Shown one piece after another: positions 13,094 through 14,359 of a stretch of 14,359 nt of DNA. The DNA lies in the NCBI GenBank assembly GCA_031370485.1, contig JANMQK010000405.1, positions 1-14,359 of the forward strand, written 5' to 3'. Within the stretch, counting starts at the first letter, position 1; each line of letters starts with the position of its first letter. The notes beneath the pieces were generated by a model, which saw only the letters and a program-made list of their open reading frames with translations, was not told the DNA's origin and did not search any database. Both the position numbers and the translations under genes were made by a program. This DNA comes from JANMQK01 sp031370485. GTDB lineage: Bacteria; Acidobacteriota; Polarisedimenticolia; Gp22-AA2.

Positions 13094-14359
13094 ATGAAAT
13101 CGAATCAACTTCGCTCGGTCCTGAGTCGCAAGTCCCTGGTCGCGGGGGCGATCCTCGCGGTTGCCCTGTTCCTCCTTCCCTCGGCCTCGCCACTGAGCGC
13201 CCAGGGCGGGGATAAGGGGAAGACCGCCGGGACGTCCTATGGCAAGGCCGTGAAGGAGAAGGTCACGAAAGACGTCCTGGACAAGGCGCGCGACGCGGGC
13301 CCCGGGGAGATGATCTCCGTGATCGTCCAGACCACCACGGACCCGAGCGCGGAGCATCTGGGCCGGATGCGCGGCCACGGCGCCTCCATCAAGAAGCAGC
13401 ACAAGGCGATCCGCGGGTACTCGGCCAGGGTGCCGGCCTCGGAGATCCAGTCGCTCGAGGACGATCCCGAAGTGGACCACGTCTCCATCGACGCTCCGGT
13501 GTCGGCCCACATGGACAATGCCTTCCGCGCGATCAATGCCGACCAGGCCTTCCTGAATCTGGGCGGGTTCGACGGCCAGGGAATCGGGATCGCGATCGTC
13601 GACACGGGCGTGCAGTCACACCAGGACCTCCAGCGCCCCGCCGGGTCGCCCCAGATCATCGAGGTCGAAATCGTGAACCACGAGCCCGGCCTGATGGATT
13701 ACTTCGGGCATGGGACCCATGTCGCGGGGATCATCAATGGAAGCGGCGCGGCGTCGAGCGGCCTGCTCACGTTCCGGACCTTCAAGGGGATAGCACCCGG
13801 TGCGCAGGTCATCTCGATCCGCGCGCTGAACTCCGACGGGTCGGGCTTCACCTCGGACGTCATTGCGGGGATCGACTGGGCCATCGCCAACAAGAGCACC
13901 TACAACATCCGGGTGCTGAACCTGTCGCTCGGGCACCCGGTCTTCGAATCGTTCCAGACCGATCCGCTCTGCGTCGCGGTGAGGAACGCCGTCAATCAGG
14001 GGATCGTCGTCGTGGTGGCGGCGGGCAACGACGGGGCGGTCGGTAGCGGCTTCGGAACGGTGACGAGCCCCGGAAACGAGCCGCGCGCCATCACGGTCGG
14101 CTCCATGGATGACGGCAATACCGCCACGACGCTGGACGATGTTCCTTCATGGTTCTCGGCGCGGGGGCCCAGCCTCATCGACTATGTCGTGAAGCCCGAC
14201 CTCGTCGCCCCGGGCACGCGGATCGTGTCGCTGCGGGCGCCCACGTCCTACCTGGACGTCAATTACCACGCGCCGACCCTGAAGTTCGGCGACTACAGGA
14301 CCGACCCTGTGAACGCGCTGAACGACGGGTCCTACTACGAGCTGAGCGGCACCTCGATG
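13094..14359 (+). CDS. Subtilisin-family (S8) secreted serine protease, 3' end cut by window
   Basis: The frame is open from the ATG to the window edge: 422 residues with no stop. The signal peptide spans about 1-36 (SLVAGAILAVALFLLPSASP core, cleavage near LSA-Q). Residues about 72-138 look like an I9 propeptide that assists folding and is removed (MISVIVQTTTDP, then YSARVPASEIQSLEDDPEV). The peptidase S8 domain begins near 150. Catalytic Asp is D170 in IAIVDTGV, His is H207 in GHGTHVAGI, the oxyanion Asn is N312 in AAGNDG, and Ser is S421 in SGTSM at the very last codons. It is predicted to be an active protease secreted to the periplasm or medium; substrate unknown. The C-terminal part of the catalytic domain and any further domains lie outside the window. 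It is separated from the upstream genes by 350 bases and is probably expressed independently. Confidence 0.93.
   Translation, partial: MKSNQLRSVLSRKSLVAGAILAVALFLLPSASPLSAQGGDKGKTAGTSYGKAVKEKVTKDVLDKARDAGPGEMISVIVQTTTDPSAEHLGRMRGHGASIKKQHKAIRGYSARVPASEIQSLEDDPEVDHVSIDAPVSAHMDNAFRAINADQAFLNLGGFDGQGIGIAIVDTGVQSHQDLQRPAGSPQIIEVEIVNHEPGLMDYFGHGTHVAGIINGSGAASSGLLTFRTFKGIAPGAQVISIRALNSDGSGFTSDVIAGIDWAIANKSTYNIRVLNLSLGHPVFESFQTDPLCVAVRNAVNQGIVVVVAAGNDGAVGSGFGTVTSPGNEPRAITVGSMDDGNTATTLDDVPSWFSARGPSLIDYVVKPDLVAPGTRIVSLRAPTSYLDVNYHAPTLKFGDYRTDPVNALNDGSYYELSGTSM

Noticed and set aside
12909..13094. 61-codon basic ORF ending in TAATG over the subtilase start
   Set aside because: The TAATG overlap is suggestive of a coupled leader peptide, but its GTG start has no ribosome binding site, the composition is plain Arg/Lys/Pro, and the subtilase has its own strong GGAGG. 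Kept only as a weak possibility.

Overview
This is a GC-rich, almost fully coding bacterial window with ten protein genes: one on the minus strand at the left edge, then nine in a row on the plus strand. Strong G/C preference at third codon positions, secreted TPR proteins, a TonB-like membrane protein and a subtilase with signal peptide and propeptide point to a diderm bacterium with a periplasm. The style resembles Acidobacteriota or a neighbouring uncultured phylum. That placement is inference; no rRNA or marker gene here settles it.

Layout. Positions 1-232 hold no convincing gene but contain two good stem-loops. folK (folate synthesis, minus strand) lies next to an AT-rich divergent promoter region (about 728-967) containing a perfect 11-bp inverted repeat. 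Rightward come a small TPR protein with an end-of-group tail (968-1516), glmU (1539-3326, with an unusual 124-residue N-terminal extension) and glmS (from 3406). GlmS and GlmU carry out the first and the last two steps of UDP-N-acetylglucosamine synthesis, which feeds peptidoglycan and LPS; glmM is not in the window. Next is a UvrD/PcrA-type helicase (5338-7563).

From the helicase stop codon onward, four uncharacterised envelope genes follow with 1- or 4-base stop/start overlaps (7563-12743). They encode a secreted TPR protein with a beta-sandwich-like segment and a Pro/Lys-rich tail, a membrane protein with a TonB-like anchor and Pro-rich stalk but no TonB C-terminal domain, a second secreted TPR-like protein, and a secreted protein with a beta-rich C-terminal half. 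This is the strongest candidate for an undescribed system: the overlaps imply coordinated synthesis, and every predicted product is exported or membrane-anchored. The function is unknown.

After a 350-bp non-coding stretch with a three-fold GAAACCGC direct repeat in helical phase, the window ends inside a subtilisin-family (S8) protease. Signal peptide, I9-like propeptide and all catalytic residues are present; the sequence stops exactly at the serine motif GTSM.

Putative promoters differ in type. The first TPR gene has a sigma70-like promoter with a leader of about 100 nt. glmS and the helicase have -10-like hexamers so close to the ATG that leaderless or near-leaderless transcripts are likely.
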